In this document: positions 1-8,334 of the stretch, in pieces | How the letters are laid out: every line of letters begins with the position of its first letter | Numbering within the stretch: the first letter of the stretch is position 1 | NCBI GenBank assembly: GCA_017429525.1 | Contig: JAFROT010000032.1 | Location: 38,841 to 102,840 of the forward strand | DNA: 64,000 bases | Direction of reading: 5' to 3' | DNA from: Bacteroidaceae bacterium | GTDB taxonomy: Bacteria > Bacteroidota > Bacteroidia > Bacteroidales > Bacteroidaceae | Program-made: the position numbers and the translations under genes | The notes under the pieces: generated by a model | The model's database searches: none | Seen by the model: only the letters and a program-made list of their open reading frames with translations | What the model was told of the DNA's origin: nothing

Positions 1-62
1 AAGATATAACATTTTGAAGGAATTCACAGAAAAAAGATGTAATTTTTAATAAATATTAAAAT

Positions 63-1649
63 ATGCCCAATAATTCTAACCGTCGGCCAAACTCAAGAAC
101 GCGGCAGGCTGTAGCACCTGCAGAAGACGCCTACGGACGCCAACAACCGCAGAATCTCGAGATGGAGCAAGCAGTGCTCGGAGCCATTTTGATTGAACAA
201 GATGCCTTCTCGCAGGTGAGTGAGCTTCTGCGACCCGAGACCTTCTATGACCATCGTCATCAACTAATCTTTGAGGCCGTGCGTTCGCTGAGCGTTCAGC
301 AACGTCCTATCGATATCCTCACCGTGCGCGAATATCTTGAGAGCCAAGGCAATCTCGAAGAAGCAGGCGGACCGCTCTATCTGGTGCAACTGACCTCCAA
401 CGTGACTTCTTCGGCCCATATCGAGTATCATGCCCGTATTATTGCACAGAAGTTCCTAGCCCGCGAACTCATCACCTTTGCCAGTCAGGTGTCGCGCGAC
501 GCTTTCGACTCAACCATTGATGTAGAGGATCTTATGCAGGAGGCTGAGGGAAAGCTCTTTTCGATTACGCAACAGAATCTGAAGAAAGACTTCACGCAGA
601 TCAATCCTGTCATCCACGAAGCCTACGAAGAACTACAGAAAGCCGCCGCTCGACAGGATGGCCTTTCGGGGCTTGCCAGCGGTTTCCCTCATCTGGACAA
701 ACTCACCAGTGGCTGGCAGAACTCCGACCTCATCATCATCGCAGCTCGTCCGGCTATGGGTAAGACGGCCTTCGTCCTCTCTATGGCCAAGAAGATTGCC
801 GTCGACATGCGTGAACCCGTTGCGATGTTCTCGCTCGAAATGAGTAATGTCCAGCTGGTCAAACGTCTGATGGTGAACGTCTGCGAGATTACGGGCGACA
901 AGATGAAGAGCGGACAGCTTGCTCCCTACGAATGGGGACAGCTCGGCAACCGAATCCGCACGCTCTATGACGCACCCTTCTATGTCGATGACACTCCTTC
1001 GCTCTCCATCTTTGAGCTGCGCACCAAGGCGCGTCGACTCGTTCGCGAACACGGTGTCAAGCTGATCCTCATTGACTATCTTCAGCTCATGAATGGCTCG
1101 GGAACTAGTTTCGGTTCGCGACAAGAGGAGGTCTCCAATATCTCACGTTCGCTCAAAGGTCTGGCCAAGGAGCTAAATATCCCCATCATCGCCCTGTCGC
1201 AGTTGAACCGTAGTGTAGAGAAACGTGAAGGCGAGGAAGGCAAGCGTCCTCAGTTGAGCGACCTGCGTGAGTCGGGAGCTATCGAGCAGGATGCCGATAT
1301 GGTCTGTTTCATCCACCGCCCTGAGTACTACAAGATCTATCAAGACGAGAAGGGACGAAATATGCGTGGCATGGCTGAGTTTATCATCGCCAAGCATCGT
1401 AATGGTGCTGTCGATACCGTTGTCATGCGCTTCCGTAATGAATATGCACGGTTTCAGGACCTCGACGAAGATGCCTATATCCCTATGCCTGGCGAGAAGG
1501 TTACCTACGATTCCGCTATCAACGGAAATGTCCCCGACGGTCCTGAGCTGCCTTCAAGTGAGGTTCCGAATCTCCCGCCGCTTCCGGCTGCTGACGACAA
1601 TAACACCCCATTTGGAGCGCCTCAACCGACCAATGACATGCCTTTTTGA
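63..1649 (+). CDS. dnaB: Replicative DNA helicase DnaB
   Basis: This is the hexameric 5'-3' helicase that unwinds DNA at the replication fork and loads primase. An N-terminal DnaB_N domain (about residues 30-135) is followed by the RecA-like ATPase (about 200-465). Walker A is ARPAMGKT with Lys234, and the Walker B region is LILIDYLQLM near residue 340. The SQLNRSVEKR and DLRESGAIEQDAD segments are typical family motifs. The C-terminus is a Pro/Asn-rich tail that is probably disordered. The 528-residue length is normal and leaves no room for an intein. The start follows an AT-rich leader at the window edge, so the promoter may lie outside. A separate promoter precedes pheT, so the two genes are probably not strictly co-transcribed. 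Confidence 0.97.
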   Translation: MPNNSNRRPNSRTRQAVAPAEDAYGRQQPQNLEMEQAVLGAILIEQDAFSQVSELLRPETFYDHRHQLIFEAVRSLSVQQRPIDILTVREYLESQGNLEEAGGPLYLVQLTSNVTSSAHIEYHARIIAQKFLARELITFASQVSRDAFDSTIDVEDLMQEAEGKLFSITQQNLKKDFTQINPVIHEAYEELQKAAARQDGLSGLASGFPHLDKLTSGWQNSDLIIIAARPAMGKTAFVLSMAKKIAVDMREPVAMFSLEMSNVQLVKRLMVNVCEITGDKMKSGQLAPYEWGQLGNRIRTLYDAPFYVDDTPSLSIFELRTKARRLVREHGVKLILIDYLQLMNGSGTSFGSRQEEVSNISRSLKGLAKELNIPIIALSQLNRSVEKREGEEGKRPQLSDLRESGAIEQDADMVCFIHRPEYYKIYQDEKGRNMRGMAEFIIAKHRNGAVDTVVMRFRNEYARFQDLDEDAYIPMPGEKVTYDSAINGNVPDGPELPSSEVPNLPPLPAADDNNTPFGAPQPTNDMPF

Positions 1650-1714
1650 CCCTTGAAATGCATGAATAAGCAAAAAAGTTAGGCTTTCATCGTGCAAACT
1701 TCAGAGTTTTATTG

Positions 1715-1722
1715 TACTTTTG
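1715..1722 (+). promoter_or_regulatory. Promoter -7 box for pheT
   Basis: TACTTTTG matches the Bacteroidetes -7 consensus TAnnTTTG and lies 32 nt before the pheT start codon. Confidence 0.6.
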
Positions 1723-1754
1723 CACCCGAATTAGCAAAATAATACTTCTCCAAT

Positions 1755-4262
1755 ATGAATATTTCCTACAAATGGTTACGCGAGTACGTTGAAACCGACT
1801 TGACTGCTCATGAAGTAGCCGACGCCCTCACCTCAGAAGGTCTCGAAGTGGGAGGCGTAGAAGAAGTTCAGACAATCAAAGGTGGTCTGGAAGGATTGGT
1901 CGTGGCCGAGGTCCTCACCTGTGAGCCCCATCCCAACAGCGACCACATGCACGTTTGCACGGTCAATATCGGCACTGACGAGGTTCAGCAGATCGTCTGC
2001 GGCGCTCCCAATGTAGCCGCTGGCCAGAAGGTCATCGTGGCTACGCTTGGAACGAAGCTCTACGATGGCGACAAGGAATTTATCATCAAGCGTTCGAAAC
2101 TGCGTGGCATCGAATCCAATGGCATGATTTGTGCTGAGGACGAGATAGGCATTGGCACCAGCCATGATGGAATTATCGTCCTGCCCGAGGATGCTGTCGT
2201 CGGAACGCCTGCTGCTGAATACTATGGACTCGAGAGCGACTATCTCATCGAGGTCGACATCACGGCCAACCGTGCTGATGCTTGCTCGCACTATGGCGTT
2301 GCCCGCGACCTCTATGCATGGCTCGTTCAGAATGGTTATCAGACCAGCATCCACCGTCCGTCGGTTGATGATTTCAAGGTCGACAATCACGAGCTCGAGA
2401 TTCCCATCTATGTCGAGAATGCCGAGGCATGCCCGCGTTATGCTGCCGTAACCATCACCGACTGCGAAGTCAAGGAAAGCCCTCAATGGTTGAAGGATCA
2501 TCTGACCACCATTGGCTTGCGCCCCATCAACAACATCGTCGACATCACCAACTACATTATGATGGCTTTCGGGCAGCCCTTGCATTGTTTTGATGCCGAT
2601 ATGATTAAGGGCGGTAAGGTCGTTGTCAAGACGATGCCTGACGGCACTCCTTTCCAGACGCTCGATGGCATTGACCGTAAACTCAGCGACCGCGACCTGA
2701 TGATCTGTAATGCCGAGGAGCCTATGTGTATCGGTGGCGTCTATGGCGGTAAGGGAAGTGGCACGTACGAGACGACGAAGAACGTCCTGCTCGAGAGTGC
2801 TTACTTCAATCCCACCTGGATTCGCAAGAGCGCCCGCCGTCATGGCCTGCAGACCGACGCTTCTTTCCGCTTCGAGCGCGGCATCGACCCCAATGGTCAG
2901 ATCTATGCCTTGAAGCTTGCTGCCAAGATGTGTCAGGAACTGGCTGGTGGAAAGGTGTCGATGGAAATCGTCGATGTCTATCCCGAGCCTATTCATGACT
3001 TCCCAGTCGACTTGAAGTATGACTATGTCGACAACCTCATCGGTCAGCATATCCCCGTTGAGACCATCAAGAGCATCGTCACCTCTTTGGAGATGCATAT
3101 TGAAGAAGAGACAGCCGAGGGCTTGAAACTCGTCGTGCCGGCCTATCGCGTAGATGTGCAGCGTCCTTGCGATGTCGTCGAGGACATCCTCCGCATCTAT
3201 GGGTACAACAATATTGAGATTCCGTCCTCCATCAATAGCGCACTCTCGGTGAAGGGCGAGCCAGACAAGAGCCACAAGCTCCAGAATATTGTTGGTGAGC
3301 AGCTTGTCGGTGCTGGCTTCAACGAGATCTTGAACAACTCGCTTCAGAAGTCCGCTTACTACGATGACCTCCAGAGCTACAAGGCTGAGAACTGTGTGCG
3401 CCTGCTCAATCCCCTGTCGCAGGACCTTAGCGTACTGCGTCAGACGCTGCTCTTCGGCGGTCTTGAAAGCATCAATCGCAACGTCAATCGTCGTCGCGCC
3501 GACCTTCAATTCTTCGAGTTCGGCAATTGCTATTATTTCCATGCCGAGAAGAAGTGTGCTGACATCATCCCTGGTGTCAGTTCCAGCCGTGACCCCGAGG
3601 TCATCAAGCATGTGCTCGATGCTTATAGCGAGGACTATCATCTCGGTCTCTGGGTGACGGGCAAGCGCGTCAGCGGATCGTGGGCACACCCCGACGAGGA
3701 TCAGACATTCTACGCTTTGAAGGCACAAGTCGTCAATATCCTCAGTCGTCTGGGCGTTCCTTTCGGTGCTCTTGTCTTCAAAGAGGGTAACAACGATATT
3801 TTCTCCAAGAGCATTCTCATCGAGAACCGTGGCGGCAAGACCATCGCACAGCTCGGTATCGTAGCCAAGCGCCTGCAAGTAGCCTTCGACATCCCGACAG
3901 AGGTGTACTTCGCCGACATTGCCTGGCAGCAAGTCATGCGACTGATTCGCAAGGAGAAGGTGACCTACACCGAGCTGCCTAAGTTCCCCGCCGTCAGTCG
4001 TGATCTCGCCCTGTTGGTCGACAAGTCGGTCGAGTTCGCTCAGATTGAAGCCATTGCCTATCAGAGTGAGCGCAAGCTGTTGAAGGAAGTGCGCCTCTTC
4101 GATGTCTACGAGGGCAAGAACCTGCCAGCAGGCAAGAAGTCCTACGCTGTCAACTTCCGTCTGCAGGACGAGACCAAGACACTCAACGACAAGGCCATCG
4201 ACGCTATCATGCAGAAGCTGATTGGTAATTTAACTAAGCAGTTGGGTGCCGAGCTCCGCTAA
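1755..4262 (+). CDS. pheT: Phenylalanine--tRNA ligase beta subunit
   Basis: Beta chain of the alpha2-beta2 enzyme that charges tRNA-Phe in the cytoplasm. The 835 residues show the full bacterial layout: an EMAP/tRNA-binding OB fold (about 40-150, with EPHPNSDHMHVC), the B3/4 editing domain (NNIVDITNYIMMAFGQPLHC), the B5 domain, a catalytic-like core (RRHGLQTDASFRFERG), and a C-terminal FDX-ACB anticodon-binding domain (KFPAVSRDLALLVD). No truncation is visible. The alpha subunit gene is not in this window, so pheS and pheT are unlinked here. yebC follows after 54 nt and may be co-transcribed. The long open frame on the opposite strand is a codon-bias shadow. Confidence 0.97.
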   Translation: MNISYKWLREYVETDLTAHEVADALTSEGLEVGGVEEVQTIKGGLEGLVVAEVLTCEPHPNSDHMHVCTVNIGTDEVQQIVCGAPNVAAGQKVIVATLGTKLYDGDKEFIIKRSKLRGIESNGMICAEDEIGIGTSHDGIIVLPEDAVVGTPAAEYYGLESDYLIEVDITANRADACSHYGVARDLYAWLVQNGYQTSIHRPSVDDFKVDNHELEIPIYVENAEACPRYAAVTITDCEVKESPQWLKDHLTTIGLRPINNIVDITNYIMMAFGQPLHCFDADMIKGGKVVVKTMPDGTPFQTLDGIDRKLSDRDLMICNAEEPMCIGGVYGGKGSGTYETTKNVLLESAYFNPTWIRKSARRHGLQTDASFRFERGIDPNGQIYALKLAAKMCQELAGGKVSMEIVDVYPEPIHDFPVDLKYDYVDNLIGQHIPVETIKSIVTSLEMHIEEETAEGLKLVVPAYRVDVQRPCDVVEDILRIYGYNNIEIPSSINSALSVKGEPDKSHKLQNIVGEQLVGAGFNEILNNSLQKSAYYDDLQSYKAENCVRLLNPLSQDLSVLRQTLLFGGLESINRNVNRRRADLQFFEFGNCYYFHAEKKCADIIPGVSSSRDPEVIKHVLDAYSEDYHLGLWVTGKRVSGSWAHPDEDQTFYALKAQVVNILSRLGVPFGALVFKEGNNDIFSKSILIENRGGKTIAQLGIVAKRLQVAFDIPTEVYFADIAWQQVMRLIRKEKVTYTELPKFPAVSRDLALLVDKSVEFAQIEAIAYQSERKLLKEVRLFDVYEGKNLPAGKKSYAVNFRLQDETKTLNDKAIDAIMQKLIGNLTKQLGAELR

Positions 4263-4316
4263 TATCTCAGTTCTCGAAATAACGAATTAACGAAATAATA
4301 AAAAGAATAAAAAAGT

Positions 4317-5045
4317 ATGGGAAGAGCATTTGAATACCGCAAGGCCGCCAAGCTGAAGCGCTGGGGCCACATGGCAAAGACATTCACCAAGTTAGGCAAG
4401 CAGATTGCCATCGCCGTCAAAGCTGGCGGTCCCGATTCCGACATGAACCCCACGCTGCGTGGTATCATCGCTACTTGCAAGCGTGAGAACATGCCGAAGG
4501 ACAACATCGACCGCGCCATCAAGAACGCTATGGGTAAGGACCAGAGCGACTACAAGGGCATGACCTACGAGGGCTATGGACCTCATGGCATCGCTGTCTT
4601 CGTGGACACGCTGACCGACAATCCCACGCGTACGGTTGCCGACGTGCGCAGCGTCTTCAACAAGTTTGGGGGCAACCTCGGAACGATGGGCTCGCTGGCT
4701 TTCCTCTTCGACCACAAGTGCGTGTTCACCTTCAAGAAGAAGGACGGCATAGACATGGACGAACTCATTCTGGACCTCATCGACTATGGCGTCGAGGACG
4801 AATATGACGAGGACGAGGAAGAAGGCACGCTCACCATCTATGGCGACCCCAAGAGCTACGGCGCTATCCAGAAGCATCTGGAGGAGCAGGGCTTTGAGGA
4901 GGTCGGTGGTGAATTCACCTACATCCCCAACGACCTGAAGGACGTGACGCCTGAACAGCGCGAGAGCCTCAATAAGATGGTCGAGCGCCTCGAGGAGTTC
5001 GATGACGTACAGACCGTCTACACCAACATGAAACCTGAGGAGTAA
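4317..5045 (+). CDS. yebC: YebC/PmpR family protein (TACO1-like)
   Basis: This family contains DNA-binding regulators in some bacteria and, for the YebC2/TACO1 branch, factors that relieve ribosome stalling at proline-rich sequences. Which role applies here cannot be told from sequence. The N-terminus (MGRAFEYRKAAKLKRWGHMA) and the segment AGGPDSDMNPTLRGIIATCK are clear family signatures; the Phe-Glu-Tyr variant of the N-terminal motif resembles the Bacteroidetes group. An acidic stretch near residues 160-170 is followed by the conserved C-terminal lobe ending in an MKPEE tail. Length (242 residues) is normal. It lies 54 nt after pheT in the same direction. Confidence 0.93.
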   Translation: MGRAFEYRKAAKLKRWGHMAKTFTKLGKQIAIAVKAGGPDSDMNPTLRGIIATCKRENMPKDNIDRAIKNAMGKDQSDYKGMTYEGYGPHGIAVFVDTLTDNPTRTVADVRSVFNKFGGNLGTMGSLAFLFDHKCVFTFKKKDGIDMDELILDLIDYGVEDEYDEDEEEGTLTIYGDPKSYGAIQKHLEEQGFEEVGGEFTYIPNDLKDVTPEQRESLNKMVERLEEFDDVQTVYTNMKPEE

Positions 5046-5109
5046 AAAAAGCGAAGCCGTTTTTTAGGCTGCATCTCTTTCATCATCATTATTCATAATC
5101 TGAGTTGTT

Positions 5110-5598
5110 ATGGGATACATTGAAGACAGCTTGATGAAGGATGAGCATGTCGAATTTGAGGCACAGCTCCATCCTATTGTCTACTGGGCACCTATAGCCA
5201 TTGCCGTGCTCGGATTCGTATGCTTGTTCCTGCCCTTCGATCAGGTTGAGAATCCTTGGCTGCAGGAACATGCCTGGCTCGTTCGCATCCTGCTGATGCT
5301 TGTGCTCTTCGTGACAGCGGTCGTACGTACGATTGAGATCCACGGCGGCAAACGCTATGTCGTCACCAATCGGCGTCTCATCTTCAAGCGAGGCATCATC
5401 CGCCGTCGCAGCCACGAATTGATGTTGCGTCGAGTCGAAGGTGTACAGGTCGATCAGACCATCATGGGCCGCCTGCTCGGTTATGGCTCAGTATCCGTAA
5501 CGACGGGTGAAGTCACCAACACCTACGACTATATCCGTCAGCCTATGCGTTTCAGCGCCATGATCAACCAGATGATTGACAGCATGAACGCGCATTAA
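5110..5598 (+). CDS. Bacterial PH-domain (bPH2/DUF304) membrane protein
   Basis: Small membrane protein of unknown function. Two hydrophobic segments (about residues 24-46 and 55-75) form a hairpin anchor. They are followed by a PH-like domain with the typical pattern YVVTNRRLIFKRGIIRRRSHELMLRRVEGVQV. Members usually occur singly or in pairs in the cytoplasmic membrane with the PH fold facing the cytoplasm. It starts 64 nt after yebC and is followed by a strong terminator, so it may be the last gene of the pheT-yebC transcript. No catalytic residues are recognised. Confidence 0.8.
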   Translation: MGYIEDSLMKDEHVEFEAQLHPIVYWAPIAIAVLGFVCLFLPFDQVENPWLQEHAWLVRILLMLVLFVTAVVRTIEIHGGKRYVVTNRRLIFKRGIIRRRSHELMLRRVEGVQVDQTIMGRLLGYGSVSVTTGEVTNTYDYIRQPMRFSAMINQMIDSMNAH

Positions 5599-5632
5599 CT
5601 CCTCAGAGACATTTGTGCTTCATTTAAATAAG

Positions 5633-5661
5633 AAAAGCGCCTCTATTACGGGGCGCTTTTT
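5633..5661 (+). terminator. Rho-independent terminator after PH-domain gene
   Basis: A GC-rich hairpin (AAAGCGCC...GGGGCGCTTT) with a T run, 35 nt downstream of the stop codon. Flanking A and T tracts make it usable in both directions. Confidence 0.85.
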
Positions 5662-5679
5662 CATTGGCTTGCAATCACA

Positions 5680-5987
5680 CGTATATACGCTGGGCATTCA
5701 TCGAATATACGTAAAGGCTTACGCGAATATATGTGAAGGCTCACGCGTATATATGTATAAGCCTTCGCGTATAGTACGCTCAGGCTTGTCTCAATAATGA
5801 TACTCGCGAGTATCACCAATGAGACTTTTGAGTACCAATAATGATACCTCCATAGGTCTCTATTCGATTGGATGTTGTTGACTATTCAACTTTGCCTTGT
5901 TGACTATTCGACGTTGCCTTGTTGACTATTCGACTTAGCTTTGTCTACTAATCGGCTTTGACCTGCCGACGATTCAGATCAACTTTG
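5680..5987. repeat. 22-bp-period intergenic array A (14 units)
   Basis: Fourteen consecutive units begin at 5680 and every 22 bp to 5966, without a single indel. Unit sequence drifts along the array: the first five read like CGAATATACGTAAAGG, the middle ones like ACCAATAATGATAC, the last ones like TTGACTATTCGAC. Column 4 is nearly always A, column 7 mostly A and column 9 mostly T throughout. 22 is not a multiple of three and no convincing gene is present, so it is not a protein repeat. The array reaches into the last codons of the minus-strand GAF gene at 5979 and fills the rest of the gap to the terminator. Arrays B and C share the period and core. Confidence 0.85.
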
Positions 5988-6482
5988 GGCAACGATGAGT
6001 TGCTTTGCAAGGGCTGCCACAATGGCTTCGAGGCCCTGACGATCGGTGTCATCGAAGGCTGCGAGCTGGTCGCTGTCGATGTCGAGAACGCCTATGACAT
6101 GGGCATCTGATGGATGGAGAATAGGCACGACAATCTCTGAGCGAGAGGCTGAACTGCAGGCGATGTGCCCTGGGAACTGGTCGACATCAGGGACAACGAG
6201 CGTTTGAGCTTCAGCCCACGCCGTACCACAGACGCCACGCCCTCGACGTATACGCGTACAAGCAACGGGACCTTGGAAAGGACCAAGATGAAGCCACTCA
6301 GGTTCGGCAACCATGTAGAAGCCTACCCAAAAATAGTTAAAGGCTTCATGAAGGGCTGCGGATGTATTGGCCAAGAGGCTGACAGTGTCGGTCTCGCCAT
6401 CGATGAGCAGGCGGTAGTCCTCGAGGAAGGCTGCATAGCGCTCGCCCTTGCTCATTGCGGGGTATGTGAAAGACTGTTCCAT
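5979..6482 (-). CDS. GAF-domain free methionine-(R)-sulfoxide reductase
   Basis: Reduces free L-methionine-(R)-sulfoxide in the cytoplasm, an oxidative-damage repair reaction (fRMsr, E. coli MsrC/YebR family). It is a single GAF domain of 167 residues. The three active-site cysteines are present at Cys75, Cys85 and Cys109; their spacing (10 and 24) equals that of Cys84/94/118 in the E. coli enzyme. The surrounding motifs GPVACTRI, GRGVCGTAW and GHIACSSASRSEIVVP also match, as does VIGVLDIDSD. It lies downstream of the C69 peptidase gene in the same direction, separated by 136 nt containing a long inverted repeat. The 3' end merges with the 22-bp array. Confidence 0.9.
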   Translation of the reverse strand: MEQSFTYPAMSKGERYAAFLEDYRLLIDGETDTVSLLANTSAALHEAFNYFWVGFYMVAEPEWLHLGPFQGPVACTRIRRGRGVCGTAWAEAQTLVVPDVDQFPGHIACSSASRSEIVVPILHPSDAHVIGVLDIDSDQLAAFDDTDRQGLEAIVAALAKQLIVAQS

Positions 6483-6508
6483 GAGGAGTCTTACATTTAT
6501 AGTTAAAG

Positions 6509-6605
6509 GTGAAAGAATGAAAAGTGATTAATTACAAGTTACCTTCAAGAGTTAAGATTCACGTCTTATTAAGATTATCTTATTTTTCACTTTTCATTCT
6601 TTCAC
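6509..6605. repeat. Perfect 19-bp inverted repeat between C69 and GAF genes
   Basis: GTGAAAGAATGAAAAGTGA at 6509-6527 is exactly inverted at 6587-6605, enclosing 59 nt of AT-rich sequence. It lies after the C69 stop codon (6619) and before the GAF gene start (6482). It could act as a terminator or processing site, or be a dispersed intergenic repeat. Confidence 0.7.
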
Positions 6606-6618
6606 TTTTCATTATCAT

Positions 6619-8253
6619 TCATTTCTTCTCGGGTACGAGGTAGCGGTCGCCAGTCTTCTCGACGATGACTTTGCGATAGCGTTCGGGGTAGCCAACACGG
6701 GTCAGGGGCACATGATCGCCGCCAGCTGTGCGCTTGTACTGCCCGTTCTCTTCGGGCTTGATAGCCATATCGTTGTATTTGACAATCAGTCGCTCGAAGA
6801 GTTGGCGCCAGCGGTCCATCATCATGCTGGCCGCACGACAGCTATAGCCTGTGAGATGACTGATAGCCTCTGCCTCATTCTTGGCCTGTGCCTCGGCGTC
6901 AATCTTGGCTTGCATGTCCTCGAGTTCGCGGTCGAGTTGATCGCGCACCTGTTGCACATCAGGGAAGAGCTGGCTGTAGCGCGGATAGACGAAGTTGGAA
7001 AGGGCGTTGCACACCCAGTAGGCACTCTTCAGCGAGAAGGTGAAGGGGTCGGCCGTGCGCTCGGCGTAAGGCTCGGGGCAGACAGTTGAGCAGCAGTAGA
7101 CAGGCGTGTAGGCAACCATGTTGGCATCATCGCAGCCCACCCAGAGCACACCACCGATGTGATTGGGAAGCCATGAACGGAGCTGAGCCAGATAGGTGAC
7201 AGCCGTCTGTTGCGTAGAGATGGGGCGCTCGTTGAAGTACTTCTTGCCATCCACTTCGAAGTAGAGTGGAGTAGGGCGATAGGGCGCTTCGTAAGGGCCG
7301 GCACCAACGTCTGCAGTCATCTCCATTGGCGTTCCCTCGAAGTGGTCGCGCATAGCTTGCTTGACCTCATTGAGCGTAACTGGATGGTCGGGACGGATGC
7401 ACCAAGGCATTTCCTCCGTGTTTGCTTCAATACCTTGAACGTAAGGCAAGTACTTATCCATGCCTGCAGCTACACGATTGAAGAATGTCCACACTCGAGC
7501 CTCGCAGATGTGGCGTGCACCGAAGTCGTTGGGCGCATAAGCATCGCGGAACGAGAAGTCTTTGTCCTTGCCTGAGAAATAACCTTTCTCGCGAGCGAAA
7601 GAGATGACATCCTTGGAGTAGAGGCAGTTCTGACGATCCTTTAGTGGGAACGTAGTGATGCGCGCTTGATTGGCATGGCCTGTGACACAATCATCGGGCA
7701 AACGACGGGCTACCCAAACGGCGCCTTTGCGTCCAGGGCCCTTCCCAATCATCTCGAGCACCCATACCTCGTTGGGGTCGGCAATGGTGATGCTCTCGCC
7801 TTCAGAACGATAGCCGTAGGTCTCGACAAGTTTCGTCCAGACGTCAATGGCCTCACGGGCGGTCTTTGCACGTTGCAAGGTGACGTACATGAGTGAGCCG
7901 TAGTCGAGCAGGCCTGTTGAATCAGCCAACTCCTCGCGACCGCCGAAGGTCGTCTCCATGATGGAGAGTTGGTGCTCATTGATCTGACCGATGACGTTGT
8001 AGGTGTATTCTGCCTCGGGTATTTCGCCGAGGTAGTTGTTGGTCTCGTAGTCGTAGAGCGCGCGCATCTCACCTTTGGCATGGTGACCGGCGGGGTAGAA
8101 ATGAAGATAGCCATAGGAGCCGTAGTCGTCGGCTGAATATGTAATCATGACAGAGCCGTCGGCCGAAGCCTTCTTGCCGACAATCAGGTTTGTGCAGGCC
8201 CAACCTTCGAGGCCGAAGGCAGCAACTGCGAGCGCAAAAAGAATCTTTTTCAT
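6619..8253 (-). CDS. Secreted C69-family dipeptidase (Ntn hydrolase)
   Basis: Predicted exported peptidase of family C69 (dipeptidase A type), cleaving short peptides in the periplasm or at the surface. Residues 1-19 form a signal peptide. Cleavage after GWA exposes Cys20 as the N-terminal nucleophile in CTNLIVGKKASADGS, exactly as expected for an N-terminal-nucleophile hydrolase. ESITIADPNEVWVLEMIG and the TGHANQARI segment are further family features. The 544-residue length suits the Bacteroidetes group. A Bacteroidetes -7 box lies 33 nt upstream, back to back with that of the M15 peptidase gene, so two exported peptidases are divergently transcribed. Confidence 0.92.
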   Translation of the reverse strand: MKKILFALAVAAFGLEGWACTNLIVGKKASADGSVMITYSADDYGSYGYLHFYPAGHHAKGEMRALYDYETNNYLGEIPEAEYTYNVIGQINEHQLSIMETTFGGREELADSTGLLDYGSLMYVTLQRAKTAREAIDVWTKLVETYGYRSEGESITIADPNEVWVLEMIGKGPGRKGAVWVARRLPDDCVTGHANQARITTFPLKDRQNCLYSKDVISFAREKGYFSGKDKDFSFRDAYAPNDFGARHICEARVWTFFNRVAAGMDKYLPYVQGIEANTEEMPWCIRPDHPVTLNEVKQAMRDHFEGTPMEMTADVGAGPYEAPYRPTPLYFEVDGKKYFNERPISTQQTAVTYLAQLRSWLPNHIGGVLWVGCDDANMVAYTPVYCCSTVCPEPYAERTADPFTFSLKSAYWVCNALSNFVYPRYSQLFPDVQQVRDQLDRELEDMQAKIDAEAQAKNEAEAISHLTGYSCRAASMMMDRWRQLFERLIVKYNDMAIKPEENGQYKRTAGGDHVPLTRVGYPERYRKVIVEKTGDRYLVPEKK

Positions 8254-8285
8254 CTGTTTCTACACATTATTTATAAATATTGGCG

Positions 8286-8293
8286 CAAAGATA
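8286..8293 (-). promoter_or_regulatory. Promoter -7 box for C69 peptidase
   Basis: On the minus strand this reads TATCTTTG, a perfect TAnnTTTG match, 33 nt before the start codon at 8253. It is only 13 bp from the opposing box at 8307. Confidence 0.65.
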
Positions 8294-8306
8294 ATGCTTT
8301 TTGTTG

Positions 8307-8314
8307 TACCTTTG
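8307..8314 (+). promoter_or_regulatory. Promoter -7 box for M15 peptidase
   Basis: TACCTTTG (TAnnTTTG), 21 nt before the ATG at 8335. Its upstream element must overlap the divergent C69 promoter. Confidence 0.65.
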
Positions 8315-8334
8315 CGCAGAAAACATCAAGAAAA

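Noticed and set aside
1833-3932. 699-codon open frame opposite pheT
   Set aside because: pheT domains are unambiguous; the antisense frame is a codon-bias shadow.
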